37,748 nucleotides of DNA from Lachnospiraceae bacterium (GTDB taxonomy: Bacteria; Bacillota; Clostridia; Lachnospirales; Lachnospiraceae): assembly GCA_017397645.1 (NCBI GenBank), contig JAFQIE010000017.1:1-37748 (forward strand). Reading direction: 5' to 3'. A model generated the notes under the pieces. That model did no database searches. It had not been told where the DNA came from and was given only the letters and a program-made list of their open reading frames with translations. Position 1 is the first letter of the stretch. Each line of letters begins with the position of its first letter. Shown piece by piece: positions 15,552-25,258 of the stretch. The position numbers and the translations under genes are program-made.

Positions 15552-16214
15552 CTATGAGGTTTGAGGGGTGTACGCCTTATCGCAAGTTCGTAGTCCATCA
15601 ATATGCTCAAATAGGTCGGGCTTAATTGGTGCGCCTAAAGGATCTAAAATAAAATCAATACCTTCGCGTCTGGCAAGTTTTGCGGCAGATACAAAATCAC
15701 TGTCTCCCGAAATGAGGACTATTTGATCTACCTGACGTTTATATGCTAAGGATGCGATATCAAGTCCGATTTTCATATCTACACCTTTCTGGTCTATTTC
15801 AAGACAGAAATCTGCTTCTGTTAAGTTTTCAAAATCAATGGTTCCGGTGCAAAGTTTTTTGACGATTTCAGAACGGATTGTATAATGGGCTTGTTCTTCT
15901 GCGAGTTTTCCTAAACGAATTGCAAATTTTCGCTTTTTCTTTAACTCGTTTAAAAATTGGTTCATCCATATGTAAAGTTCGCTTTTGGATAAGTCTACTT
16001 GGCGCTTAAGAAGAGGATGGTATACGCGCTTGGAAGTGGGTGCACAGTCGTAGTAGAAAATACGGTATAATTCGTTATTTTCCCCGTGACTGGTCAAGTG
16101 CCGTCTGCAATAATTTGCCAATTCATTAGCCCTATCTTGTGCGTTGATGTCTCCATGAGCCTTTTGAGCTCTTCTTCTGTAAAATCCTCCGTCAATCAGT
16201 ATAGCGGTTTTCAT
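15552..16214 (-). CDS. NYN-domain (PIN-like) ribonuclease family protein
   Basis: 220 aa. The NYN/LabA-DUF88 fold is indicated by ILIDGGF (Asp8), the segment KGVDMKIGLDIASLA (Asp146, Asp152) and ISGDSDF (Asp171, Asp173), the acidic residues expected to bind Mg2+ in a PIN-type RNase. A helical insert spans about 70-130. Members are proposed to cut structured RNA or tRNA, but the substrate is unknown here. The gene stands alone on the minus strand between tRNA-Gly and pepD. Its control region is elaborate: a consensus promoter, a palindrome over the -10 and start point, a terminator-like leader hairpin, and a Shine-Dalgarno in a hairpin loop 13 nt from the ATG. This suggests tight control, perhaps of a toxic or conditional RNase. 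Confidence 0.87.
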   Translation of the reverse strand: MKTAILIDGGFYRRRAQKAHGDINAQDRANELANYCRRHLTSHGENNELYRIFYYDCAPTSKRVYHPLLKRQVDLSKSELYIWMNQFLNELKKKRKFAIRLGKLAEEQAHYTIRSEIVKKLCTGTIDFENLTEADFCLEIDQKGVDMKIGLDIASLAYKRQVDQIVLISGDSDFVSAAKLARREGIDFILDPLGAPIKPDLFEHIDGLRTCDKAYTPQTS

Positions 16215-16218
16215 TCCG

Positions 16219-16309
16219 GGTGATTATCCTCCTTAAATAATTCACCAAAAACGCAAAAGCCCCAGGGTTCGGTTCTTCTCATATGCTGAGAGACGTACAA
16301 CCTGGGGCG
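16219..16309 (-). promoter_or_regulatory. Structured leader of the NYN gene
   Basis: On the minus strand the leader first forms GCCCCAGGTT...AACCCTGGGGC (about 16309-16259) with an inner TCTCA/TGAGA stem, followed by TTTTGCGTTTTT: an intrinsic terminator shape ahead of the gene. A second hairpin, GGTGA-A-TTAT/ATAA-TCACC (16246-16219), displays AAGGAGG in its loop. This looks like attenuation plus presentation of the ribosome-binding site. I recognise no known riboswitch class. Confidence 0.55.
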
Positions 16310-16310
16310 C

Positions 16311-16342
16311 TATTAACATGTAACCTTTGTTACATATTAATA
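16311..16342. promoter_or_regulatory. Palindromic operator over the NYN promoter
   Basis: TATTAA-c-ATGTAAC, CTTT, GTTACAT-a-TTAATA: 13 of 14 positions per arm are symmetric. It covers part of the -10 and the predicted start point of the leftward NYN transcript, the usual place for a repressor. The cognate protein is not in the window. Confidence 0.65.
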
Positions 16343-16368
16343 GTATATGCACGAGGTGTGTTTGTCAA
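16340..16368 (-). promoter_or_regulatory. Promoter of the NYN gene
   Basis: Minus strand consensus TTGACA (16368-16363), 17-bp spacer, TACTAT (16345-16340). Confidence 0.75.
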
Positions 16369-16523
16369 TCTCTTTTTAAAGCTTTATTTGTCCTATGGAA
16401 AAGTGGCAGATACGCCTATGGAAAAAATAAGACAAAATAGAAATTGTTTGTACTGTAATTATAACAATGCGTGAGATGTTTGGCAATTGAAAAAAACAAA
16501 TTTAATAATTATTACAAAAATGA

Positions 16524-16552
16524 TGTACACAAGATTAAAAAAGGGTTATTAT
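16524..16552 (+). promoter_or_regulatory. Candidate promoter of pepD
   Basis: TGTACA (16524-16529), 17-bp spacer, TATTAT (16547-16552). The AT-rich stretch 16370-16523 before it contains only a short direct repeat CCTATGGAAAA (16392-16402 and 16415-16425) and no gene that I can support. Confidence 0.5.
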
Positions 16553-16580
16553 AAGAAATAAGAAGCATTTAGGAGGCAGC

Positions 16581-18032
16581 ATGGGCGCGTTATCACATTT
16601 GGAACCTAAATCAGTGTTCCGTTTTTTTGATGAAATCACACAAATTCCTCATGGATCCGGAAATATAGACCGGATAAGTGATTATTTGGTTGACTTTGCA
16701 AAGGATAGGAATCTTTTCTATATTCAAGACGATGTTAAAAATGTCATCATTGTGAAGGAAGCGTCAAAAGGCTATGAAGAGGAGCCTGCCGTTATTATTC
16801 AGGGACATATGGATATGGTGGCGGTGAAAAAGCCGGATTGTTCTATCGACATGAAAAGCCAAGGATTGCAGGTGGCAGTGGATGGTGATTATATCTATGC
16901 GCAAGGTACCAGCTTGGGCGGTGATGATGGTATTGCAGTAGCGTATGCATTGGCTTTATTGGATGCAGATGATATCAAGCATCCACGTTTGGAAGTGGTG
17001 ATTACCGTGGACGAAGAAACCGGCATGGACGGTGCAAGAGCCATTGATTTATCCATGCTTCAGGGAAAGCGGTTGTTAAATATTGATTCCGAAGAAGAAG
17101 GCATTCTTTTGACCAGTTGTGCAGGTGGAGCCAGAGTAAAATGCGAATTGCAGACAATGGTTTCGAAGACAGAGGGTACTCTGTTAGAAATAGAGTTGGG
17201 CGGTTTGCTGGGCGGACATTCCGGCGCTGAGATTCATAAAGAAAGAGGAAACTCCAATTACCTGATGGGCAGAGTGTTATATGGCTTGACGCAGGAGAAC
17301 GCCATTGGTTTGGTTTCTTTGGAGGGTGGTTTGGCAGACAATGCCATTCCCAGACGGACCAAGGCTGTCGTTGTTACCTCGAATGATACGGTGGACTACG
17401 TACAAACCTATATCAAAAACATAGAACAGGATTTAAAGACAGAATTGGCAGGTAAAGACGATGATATTTACCTGAATTGCATGAGATTTGCAAAACAGGA
17501 AGTGGTTTGCGCCACGACGGAAGATACGAAGCGTGTGGCGTCACTGCTTATTGCTATGCCCAATGGAGTGCAGGCAATGAGCACGGATATGCCGGGTTTG
17601 GTGGAGACTTCCTTGAATTTAGGTATATTAGAGTATGAGGACGGCAAACTGTTGGCAGAGTTTTCTGTTCGAAGCAGTGTAGAGAGCGCGAAGCATGCAT
17701 TGATAGACAAAATGCGTGCGATAACTTCTCTGGCCGGAGGCAAAGCGGAAGTATCCGGAGACTATCCCGGATGGAAGTACCGCAAGGATTCTCCCTTGAG
17801 AGAGAAGATGATTGCCGTATATGAAAAGATGTACGGAGAGACGCCCAAAATTGAGGCTATTCACGCAGGCCTGGAATGTGGTATATTAGGAAGCAAGATA
17901 GAAGATTTGGATTGCATTTCTTTTGGCCCTGATATGAAAGATATTCACACTACGGAGGAAGTATTAAGTATTTCTTCCACGCAAAGGGTATGGCAATATC
18001 TTTTACAGGTTTTGGAAACGAAGGATAGATGA
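16581..18032 (+). CDS. pepD: Aminoacyl-histidine dipeptidase (M20C, PepD-like)
   Basis: 483 aa. Cytosolic zinc dipeptidase of the M20C family that cleaves Xaa-His and other dipeptides. Catalytic text: IPHGSGN near the N-terminus, IIQGHMDMV (metal-binding His, about 75), GTSLGGDDGIAVA (bridging Asp, about 115), VDEETGMDGA (Glu pair, about 147), the lid domain from about 190 to 390 with GLLGGHSG, and a late ECGILG (about 432). Length is normal. AGGAGG lies at good distance upstream. It is followed 53 nt later by the AI-2E family gene, possibly in one transcript. Confidence 0.95.
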   Translation: MGALSHLEPKSVFRFFDEITQIPHGSGNIDRISDYLVDFAKDRNLFYIQDDVKNVIIVKEASKGYEEEPAVIIQGHMDMVAVKKPDCSIDMKSQGLQVAVDGDYIYAQGTSLGGDDGIAVAYALALLDADDIKHPRLEVVITVDEETGMDGARAIDLSMLQGKRLLNIDSEEEGILLTSCAGGARVKCELQTMVSKTEGTLLEIELGGLLGGHSGAEIHKERGNSNYLMGRVLYGLTQENAIGLVSLEGGLADNAIPRRTKAVVVTSNDTVDYVQTYIKNIEQDLKTELAGKDDDIYLNCMRFAKQEVVCATTEDTKRVASLLIAMPNGVQAMSTDMPGLVETSLNLGILEYEDGKLLAEFSVRSSVESAKHALIDKMRAITSLAGGKAEVSGDYPGWKYRKDSPLREKMIAVYEKMYGETPKIEAIHAGLECGILGSKIEDLDCISFGPDMKDIHTTEEVLSISSTQRVWQYLLQVLETKDR

Positions 18033-18085
18033 TTGCACTGCTTGTAAGCAGGCGTGCGTAAGGAAAGGAAGTAACGGAAGAGAGT

Positions 18086-19273
18086 ATGGAATTCAGCAAA
18101 GCGAAGATAAGACAAATCAGAAACCTGATGATATTGGCTGCAGTGTTAGTGCTATTGGTAGTTTATAGCAAGTATACCATTGCGGGCTTTCAATTGTTGA
18201 CAAAAGTGTTTACCCCTGTGATTGCAGGTGGTGTTGTGGCATTTATTCTGAACCTTCCTATGCGTGCTTATGAAAGATGGTTATTCGGGAAGGCAAAAAA
18301 GAAGTTTGCGTTGGCAATTAAGCGCCCCGTTTGCTTTATTCTTGCGTTCATTACAGTGGTTTTGATTGTCACCGGCGTTTTGCTGGCAGTCATTCCCCAA
18401 CTTACGGCTACCATCGGTATGCTGGGCAAGAAGATTCCCGTTTTTATTGAGGATATTATTGCGTTTTTAGAAAAACTTGCCAAGGATTATCCGCAGGTAA
18501 ATGATCTGATCGAAAGTTTGGAGAGTAGTCAGGTCAACTGGGATACCGTGCTGGATAAAGTGGGAAGTTTCTTAAAGGATGGAGTGGGCAATGTGCTGAA
18601 CTCTACCTTTAGTGTGGCAAGCGGGTTGGTATCCGGTGTGGCAAACGGCGTCATCGCTTTGATTTTCTCGATTTATATTCTGTTCCAGAAAGAAAAACTG
18701 GCAAGTCAGGGAACCCGTATTATTACCGCCTATCTGCCTGAAAAGTCTGCAAACAATGTGTTGAGAGTGCTTTCCATTCTTCAGCGCAACTTCAGTAATT
18801 TCATCACCGGTCAGTGCATTGAGGCATTGGTCATCGGTACCTTGATCACTGTGACGATGAGTATCTTTAGAATGCCTTATGCAGTGATGATTGGTGTTTT
18901 GACAGCTTTTACCGCTTTGATTCCCATTGTGGGTGCTTTTGTTGGTTGTGTTGTAGGAGCGTTCCTGATTCTGATTGAGAATCCCATGACAGCACTGTGG
19001 TTTGTGGTTATGTTCTTAATCATTCAGCAGATTGAAGGCAATCTGATTTATCCTAAGGTGGTGGGTAATTCTGTGGGACTTCCATCCCTGTGGGTGTTGT
19101 TTGCAGTGACAGTGGGTGGTAGTTTGTTTGGAATCATGGGGATTCTTTGCTTCATTCCCATTTTGTCCACGGCATACCTTTTACTCAGGGAAAATGTAGA
19201 TGCCAGAAATGCCGTAAAACAGGCAAAAACTGTGGTTGTCGAAGTCCCTGAAGAAGCGGAAAAAGAGGAGTAA
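18086..19273 (+). CDS. AI-2E family (PerM/YdbI-type) membrane transporter
   Basis: 395 aa. Hydrophobic segments at about 12-32, 36-56, 85-110, 178-200, and a C-terminal cluster from 245 to 370, interrupted by the amphipathic region 110-175. The C-terminal family signature includes YAVMIGVLTAFTALIPIVGAF and IIQQIEGNLIYPKVVG. Members of the family have been linked to export of autoinducer-2, or to Na+/H+ exchange; the substrate here is unknown. The tail is short and acidic. The Shine-Dalgarno GGAAGAGAG is modest. No terminator is evident before the tRNA-Pro promoter. Confidence 0.92.
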   Translation: MEFSKAKIRQIRNLMILAAVLVLLVVYSKYTIAGFQLLTKVFTPVIAGGVVAFILNLPMRAYERWLFGKAKKKFALAIKRPVCFILAFITVVLIVTGVLLAVIPQLTATIGMLGKKIPVFIEDIIAFLEKLAKDYPQVNDLIESLESSQVNWDTVLDKVGSFLKDGVGNVLNSTFSVASGLVSGVANGVIALIFSIYILFQKEKLASQGTRIITAYLPEKSANNVLRVLSILQRNFSNFITGQCIEALVIGTLITVTMSIFRMPYAVMIGVLTAFTALIPIVGAFVGCVVGAFLILIENPMTALWFVVMFLIIQQIEGNLIYPKVVGNSVGLPSLWVLFAVTVGGSLFGIMGILCFIPILSTAYLLLRENVDARNAVKQAKTVVVEVPEEAEKEE

Positions 19274-19303
19274 ATGATTATTTCAAAAAAATAAAAAAAG
19301 TAC

Positions 19304-19332
19304 TTGCTTTTTTCTGAACCTCATAATATAAT
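19304..19332 (+). promoter_or_regulatory. Promoter of tRNA-Pro
   Basis: TTGCTT (19304-19309), 17-bp spacer, TATAAT (19327-19332), 11 nt before the tRNA. Confidence 0.7.
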
Positions 19333-19343
19333 GAGATAGTTCT

Positions 19344-19418
19344 CGGGGTGTGGCTCAGCTTGGTTAGAGCGCCGTCTTAGGGAGGCGGAGGTCGCGAGTT
19401 CGAATCCCGCCACTCCGA
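19344..19418 (+). tRNA. tRNA-Pro, anticodon AGG
   Basis: 75 nt. Acceptor CGGGGTG/CACTCCG with the C1-G72 pair and A73 typical of bacterial tRNA-Pro, D-arm GCTC/GAGC, anticodon stem CCGTC/GGCGG with loop TTAGGGA, so the anticodon is AGG with G37 next to it. T-arm GCGAG/CCCGC with loop TTCGAAT contains one A-C mismatch. CCA is not encoded. A34 implies inosine formation by TadA and reading of CCU, CCC and CCA. Confidence 0.92.
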
Positions 19419-19425
19419 TAGAAGA

Positions 19426-19453
19426 AGCATCGACACAAGTCGGTGCTTTTTTC
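19426..19453 (+). terminator. Terminator after tRNA-Pro
   Basis: Arms AGCATCGAC and GTCGGTGCT with six T following, so the tRNA is a stand-alone unit. Confidence 0.85.
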
Positions 19454-19508
19454 ATTCGTAAGAAGTGCAAACAATAGAATCGCTAAATGATATACCATAG
19501 GAGGTTAT

Positions 19509-20669
19509 ATGTCCAACTCCAATCGTGTTTCTAAGATTTGCCCTGTATCCAATAGATGCGGTGGTTGCCGATGGATTGATAAGGGATATGAGGAACAATT
19601 GAATGTGAAGAGTACCAGATTTCGCAAGTTGATGGAACCTTTCGCGTCACCGGAAGCCATCATAGGAATGGAGCATCCGTTTCATTATCGCAATAAGGTG
19701 CACGCCGTATTTGGCATGGATGCGAAGCATCATGTGATTTCCGGAACTTATGAGGAAAAGACGCATAGGATCGTTCCTATCACTACCTGTATGATTGAGA
19801 ATCAGAAAGCGGATCAGATTATTGGTACGGTCAGGGAATTACTTCCTTCTTTTAAAATACGACCCTACAACGAGGATACGGGATACGGATTATTGCGTCA
19901 TGTGATGGTACGTGTGGGGCATGCTACCGGACAGATTATGGTGGTGCTTGTCTTATCTTCACCCATTATGCCCTCCAAAAACAATTTTGTGAAGGCACTA
20001 CTTTCGGTGCATCCGGAGATAACCACGGTGGTAGTGAATGTGAATGACAAACGCACCAGTATGGTGCTGGGAGACAAGGAACAGGTGCTTTACGGCAAGG
20101 GGTATATCGAAGATGTGCTCTGTGGCAAGACTTTCCGTATTTCGCCCAAATCCTTTTATCAAGTAAACCCTGTGCAGACGGAGAAACTCTACGGTAAGGC
20201 TATGGAATACGCAGGGCTGACAGGACGTGAGACTGTTCTGGATGCCTACTGTGGCACCGGTACTATCGGTATGATTGCAGCAGACAATGCGAAGAACGTC
20301 ATCGGTGTGGAACTAAATAAGGACGCTGTGTGGGATGCGGTTCAAAATGCCAAGAGAAACGAAATTGCAAATATTCGGTTCTATCAGAATGATGCAGGCA
20401 AATTTTTAGTGGAGATGGCACAGCAGGGAGCAAAATTAGACGTGCTCCTCATGGATCCTCCCAGAAGCGGTAGTGATGAGGCTTTTCTGAAATCCGTGTC
20501 GCAGATAAAACCGGAAAAAATTGTGTATATATCTTGTGAGCCGGATACCCTGGTAAGAGATTTGAAGATATTAACCAAAAATGGTTTTCAGGTACGTAAA
20601 TGTGTGGCCGTGGACATGTTTCCTTTCACCGAATCATTGGAAGCAGTTTGTCTCTTGACGCGGCAATAA
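19509..20669 (+). CDS. RlmD/RumA-type 23S rRNA (uracil-C5) methyltransferase
   Basis: 386 aa. AdoMet-dependent m5U methyltransferase of the TrmA/RlmC/RlmD family. Cysteines 11, 17, 20 and 94 form the 4Fe-4S cluster typical of RlmD. There is no N-terminal TRAM domain, so it is shorter than E. coli RlmD. Motifs: KSFYQVNPVQTEKLY, LDAYCGTGTIGM (AdoMet site), VLLMDPPRSG, and the catalytic loop YISCEPDTLVRDL with nucleophilic Cys. The usual text of that loop is SCNP, so the Asn-to-Glu change is unusual. The terminal base motif reads FTESLEAV with the expected Glu. Whether the target is U1939 or U747 or both cannot be told. Promoter not obvious; stands between tRNA-Pro and groES. Confidence 0.88.
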   Translation: MSNSNRVSKICPVSNRCGGCRWIDKGYEEQLNVKSTRFRKLMEPFASPEAIIGMEHPFHYRNKVHAVFGMDAKHHVISGTYEEKTHRIVPITTCMIENQKADQIIGTVRELLPSFKIRPYNEDTGYGLLRHVMVRVGHATGQIMVVLVLSSPIMPSKNNFVKALLSVHPEITTVVVNVNDKRTSMVLGDKEQVLYGKGYIEDVLCGKTFRISPKSFYQVNPVQTEKLYGKAMEYAGLTGRETVLDAYCGTGTIGMIAADNAKNVIGVELNKDAVWDAVQNAKRNEIANIRFYQNDAGKFLVEMAQQGAKLDVLLMDPPRSGSDEAFLKSVSQIKPEKIVYISCEPDTLVRDLKILTKNGFQVRKCVAVDMFPFTESLEAVCLLTRQ

Positions 20670-20800
20670 GTATCACAAAAAGCAGTTTCTAAAATTAATA
20701 TAAAATCTTCCAATATGCACCTAAATGAGAAAAAGGAAGAAAACGAGAGAAAAACAGAGCAAATATACCGAAATAATAAGATAAAAAGACCTGAATATAT

Positions 20801-20829
20801 TTGCAAAGTGATTCATATAAAACTAATAT
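20801..20829 (+). promoter_or_regulatory. Sigma-A promoter of groESL
   Basis: TTGCAA (20801-20806), 17-bp spacer, TAATAT (20824-20829). The preceding gap 20670-20800 is AT-rich; a 38-codon ORF from 20718 has no ribosome-binding site and was not accepted. Confidence 0.7.
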
Positions 20830-20841
20830 AAGTTTTGGTAA

Positions 20842-20868
20842 TTAGCACTCTAGACGAAAGAGTGCTAA
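20842..20868. promoter_or_regulatory. CIRCE operator (HrcA-binding site)
   Basis: Exact consensus TTAGCACTC, 9-bp spacer, GAGTGCTAA. It lies just downstream of the predicted start point of groESL, so HrcA repression and heat-shock derepression are expected. hrcA itself is not in the window. Confidence 0.97.
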
Positions 20869-20895
20869 CAAATAAATTGCAAGGAGATGAGAAAC

Positions 20896-22828
<1,933 letters not shown>

Positions 22829-22868
22829 ATTATGAAATGGATGTATGTAATGAAAATGCAAATTTTCG

Positions 22869-22951
22869 TTGACATTTCCTAAATTTGGGTCTATACTGAA
22901 CATGTTAATACAGTAAACTAAGCTTAAGAGTGGCCACGCGGTCACTCTTAA
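22869..22951 (+). promoter_or_regulatory. Promoter and leader hairpin of the rimP-ribF operon
   Basis: TTGACA (22869-22874), 17-bp spacer, TATACT (22892-22897), close to ideal. The leader then has a 12-bp hairpin: TTAAGAGTGGCC (22924-22935), loop ACGC, GGTCACTCTTAA (22940-22951). It is not followed by a T-run, so it is more likely an RNA stability or autoregulatory element than a terminator. Confidence 0.75.
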
Positions 22952-22997
22952 CTTTATGTTGAAGACTTTTTCTATGACCCGAGTAAAGGAGGAAAAG

Positions 22998-23462
22998 ATG
23001 TCTCGCAGAGAAGATTATGAAGCAAAGACCGAAGAACTTCTGCAGCCTATTGCGGAGGCAAACGGCGTGACAATTTACGATGTGGAATATGTGAAAGAAG
23101 GAAGCGATTATTATCTTCGCGCCTTCATCGACAAACCCGGTGGGGTGTTTATCCAGGACTGTGAGAATGTCAGCAGAGCATTGTCTGATGTATTGGACGA
23201 ACATGATTTTATACCGGACGCGTACATTTTAGAGGTGAGCAGTCCCGGCCTTGGCCGAACCCTAAAAAAAGACAAACATCTTCAGTACAGTATGGGAGAG
23301 GATGTGGAACTAAAACTATTCAAACCTATAGATGGCGCCAAAGAGCATGCTGGTGCACTGGTGGGATTTGACGCAGACACCATCACCATCAAGGTGGGGG
23401 ATGAAACAAAAACATTTAACAGAAAAGAGATAGCACTCATTCGTCTGGCACTTGATTTCTAG
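22998..23462 (+). CDS. rimP: Ribosome maturation factor RimP
   Basis: 154 aa from the ATG at 22998 (AAAGGAGG 7 nt upstream); upstream in-frame starts lack a site. Needed for 30S maturation. VEYVKEGSDYYLRAFIDKPG and LEVSSPGLGRTLKK are the family motifs; the N-domain is alpha/beta and the C-domain (about 85-154) is an SH3-like barrel. First gene of the operon, directly before nusA as in most bacteria. Confidence 0.97.
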   Translation: MSRREDYEAKTEELLQPIAEANGVTIYDVEYVKEGSDYYLRAFIDKPGGVFIQDCENVSRALSDVLDEHDFIPDAYILEVSSPGLGRTLKKDKHLQYSMGEDVELKLFKPIDGAKEHAGALVGFDADTITIKVGDETKTFNRKEIALIRLALDF

Positions 23463-23518
23463 GCGGACATGATAATAAACGAACATACAAAAGGCCAATG
23501 GCCGGAATGGAGGATAGA

Positions 23519-24661
23519 ATGAACAAGGAATTAATGGAAGCACTTGATATTTTGGAAAAGGAGAAAGAGATCAGCAAGGACACACTCTTTGAAGCGATTG
23601 AGAACTCCCTTCTGACTGCCTGCAAGAATCACTTTGGAAAGGCAGACAATGTACGTGTGCAGATTGACAGAGAAACCGGTGATTTTTTGGTTTGGGCAGA
23701 AAGAGAAGTTGTGGCAGAAGCTGAGGATGTGGAGGATAAATGCCTTCAGATTGCTTTGGCAGATGCAAAGGCGATTTCTTCCAAAGCAAAGGTGGGAGAT
23801 ATCCTGAATGTAGAAATTAAGTCCAAAGAATTCGGACGTATTGCGGCACAGAACGCAAAGAACGTAATCTTGCAGAAGATTCGCGAAGAGGAAAGAAGCG
23901 TTATTTATAACCAGTATTTTGAAAAAGAAAAAGATATTGCTACCGGCGTAGTCCAGAGAATGGTTGGTAAGAATATCAGCATTAACCTTGGTAAGGCAGA
24001 TGCAATGTTGGTAGAGAGCGAGCAGGTGAAGGGTGAAGTGTTTAAGCCCAACGAGCGTATCAAAGTATACGTTTTGGAAGTAAAGAACACTCCTAAAGGA
24101 CCCCGTATCAATGTAAGCCGTACCCATCCTGAATTGGTAAAGAGACTGTTCGAATCCGAAGTGACTGAGATTAAGGATGGTACCGTGGAGATTATGAGCA
24201 TTGCCCGTGAGGCAGGTAGCCGTACCAAGATTGCTGTATGGAGTAATAACCCCAATGTTGATCCTGTAGGTGCTTGTGTGGGTATGAACGGTGCCAGAGT
24301 GAATGCTATTGTAGATGAGTTGCGTGGCGAGAAAATCGATATTGTAAACTGGGATGAAAACCCCGGTAACCTGATTCAGAACGCTTTATCTCCTGCAAAA
24401 ATCGTAGCAGTATTTGCTGATCCGGACGAAAAGACCGCGAAGGTTGTTGTGCCTGACTATCAGTTGTCCCTTGCCATCGGTAAGGAAGGTCAGAATGCAA
24501 GACTGGCTGCAAGACTGACCGGATACAAGATTGACATCAAGTCTGAGACCCAAGCGAAGGATGCTCCCGGATTCCGCTATGAAGACTATATCGACGAAGG
24601 CGATTACGATGAGTATGAAGAGTATGAGTCTAACGAAGAATACGAGGCATACGAAGAATAA
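23519..24661 (+). CDS. nusA: Transcription elongation/termination factor NusA
   Basis: 380 aa from the ATG at 23519 (GGAGG upstream). Domains: N-terminal RNA polymerase-binding (1-125), S1 (about 130-200, VVQRMVGKNISINLGKADAM), KH1 (about 225-275) and KH2 (about 300-345, LSLAIGKEGQNARLAARLTG). The C-terminal acidic repeats of E. coli are absent; instead there is a short tail rich in Glu, Asp and Tyr (about 358-380, EEYESNEEYEAYEE), as usual for Firmicutes with variation. The stop codon shares a base with the ylxR start (TAATG). Confidence 0.98.
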   Translation: MNKELMEALDILEKEKEISKDTLFEAIENSLLTACKNHFGKADNVRVQIDRETGDFLVWAEREVVAEAEDVEDKCLQIALADAKAISSKAKVGDILNVEIKSKEFGRIAAQNAKNVILQKIREEERSVIYNQYFEKEKDIATGVVQRMVGKNISINLGKADAMLVESEQVKGEVFKPNERIKVYVLEVKNTPKGPRINVSRTHPELVKRLFESEVTEIKDGTVEIMSIAREAGSRTKIAVWSNNPNVDPVGACVGMNGARVNAIVDELRGEKIDIVNWDENPGNLIQNALSPAKIVAVFADPDEKTAKVVVPDYQLSLAIGKEGQNARLAARLTGYKIDIKSETQAKDAPGFRYEDYIDEGDYDEYEEYESNEEYEAYEE

Positions 24662-24933
24662 TGGCAAAAAAAGTTCCTTTGAGACAGTGTATAGGCTGTA
24701 ATGAAATGAAGAGTAAAAAGGAAATGATGAGAGTCCTAAAAACTGCCGAAGGTGAAATTTGTCTGGATGTGACAGGCAAGAAAAACGGCAGAGGCGCATA
24801 TCTTTGCAAGAGTATGGAATGTCTTAAAAACGCTGCAAAGAACAAAGGACTGGAACGTTCCTTTAAGATGAGTATTCCCAAGGAAGTATACTCTACTCTG
24901 GAAAAGGAGTTTGAGAATCTTGAAGTGCAGTAA
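24661..24933 (+). CDS. ylxR: YlxR (RnpM) family RNA-binding protein
   Basis: 90 aa, DUF448. PLRQCIGCNEMK (Cys10, Cys13) and the later GKKNGRGAYLC are the family signatures. In B. subtilis the protein has been reported to bind the RNase P RNA and modulate its activity, hence the name RnpM. It lies between nusA and ylxQ, the conserved position, and is translationally coupled to nusA. Confidence 0.94.
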   Translation: MAKKVPLRQCIGCNEMKSKKEMMRVLKTAEGEICLDVTGKKNGRGAYLCKSMECLKNAAKNKGLERSFKMSIPKEVYSTLEKEFENLEVQ

Positions 24934-25228
24934 AGTATTATCGCTGCTGGGAATTGCCATGAGAGGCAGAAATCTGGTCAGTGGTGAATTTCAAACGTTA
25001 GAGGCAATCAAAACGGGCGCGGCAATGCTGGTGCTGGTGGCGGAGGATGCCTCCGATAACACAAAAAAACTATTTCACGATAAGTGTTCCTTTTATGAAG
25101 TGCCGGTGGTGGACTATGGCACCAAGGAGGAATTGGGGCGGGCGATAGGTAAGGATTTCAGATCGTCCGTGGCCGTGTGTGAACCGGGACTTGCAGACGC
25201 GGTTTTGAAACAACTGGACCGGAAATAA
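24920..25228 (+). CDS. ylxQ: L7Ae/L30e-family RNA-binding protein (YlxQ)
   Basis: 102 aa. The L7Ae fold is shown by SLLGIAMRGRNLVSGEFQTL, KTGAAMLVLVAEDAS and PVVDYGTKEELGRAIG; the family binds kink-turn RNA. The start is taken as TTG at 24920, 10 nt after GGAG, overlapping the end of ylxR by 14 nt; an alternative TTG at 24911 is too close to the site. It is in the standard place before infB. Confidence 0.9.
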   Translation: MKCSKVLSLLGIAMRGRNLVSGEFQTLEAIKTGAAMLVLVAEDASDNTKKLFHDKCSFYEVPVVDYGTKEELGRAIGKDFRSSVAVCEPGLADAVLKQLDRK

Positions 25229-25258
25229 GATGCCGTAAGGCGGAAATGGAGGAAGCGA

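Noticed and set aside
20718-20834. 38-codon ORF before groES
   Set aside because: No Shine-Dalgarno site, lysine- and asparagine-rich translation of AT-rich DNA, and it runs across the groES promoter.
22851-22866. Terminator after groEL
   Set aside because: The GAAAAT/ATTTTC hairpin is very short and AT-only with no proper tail, so I did not list it.
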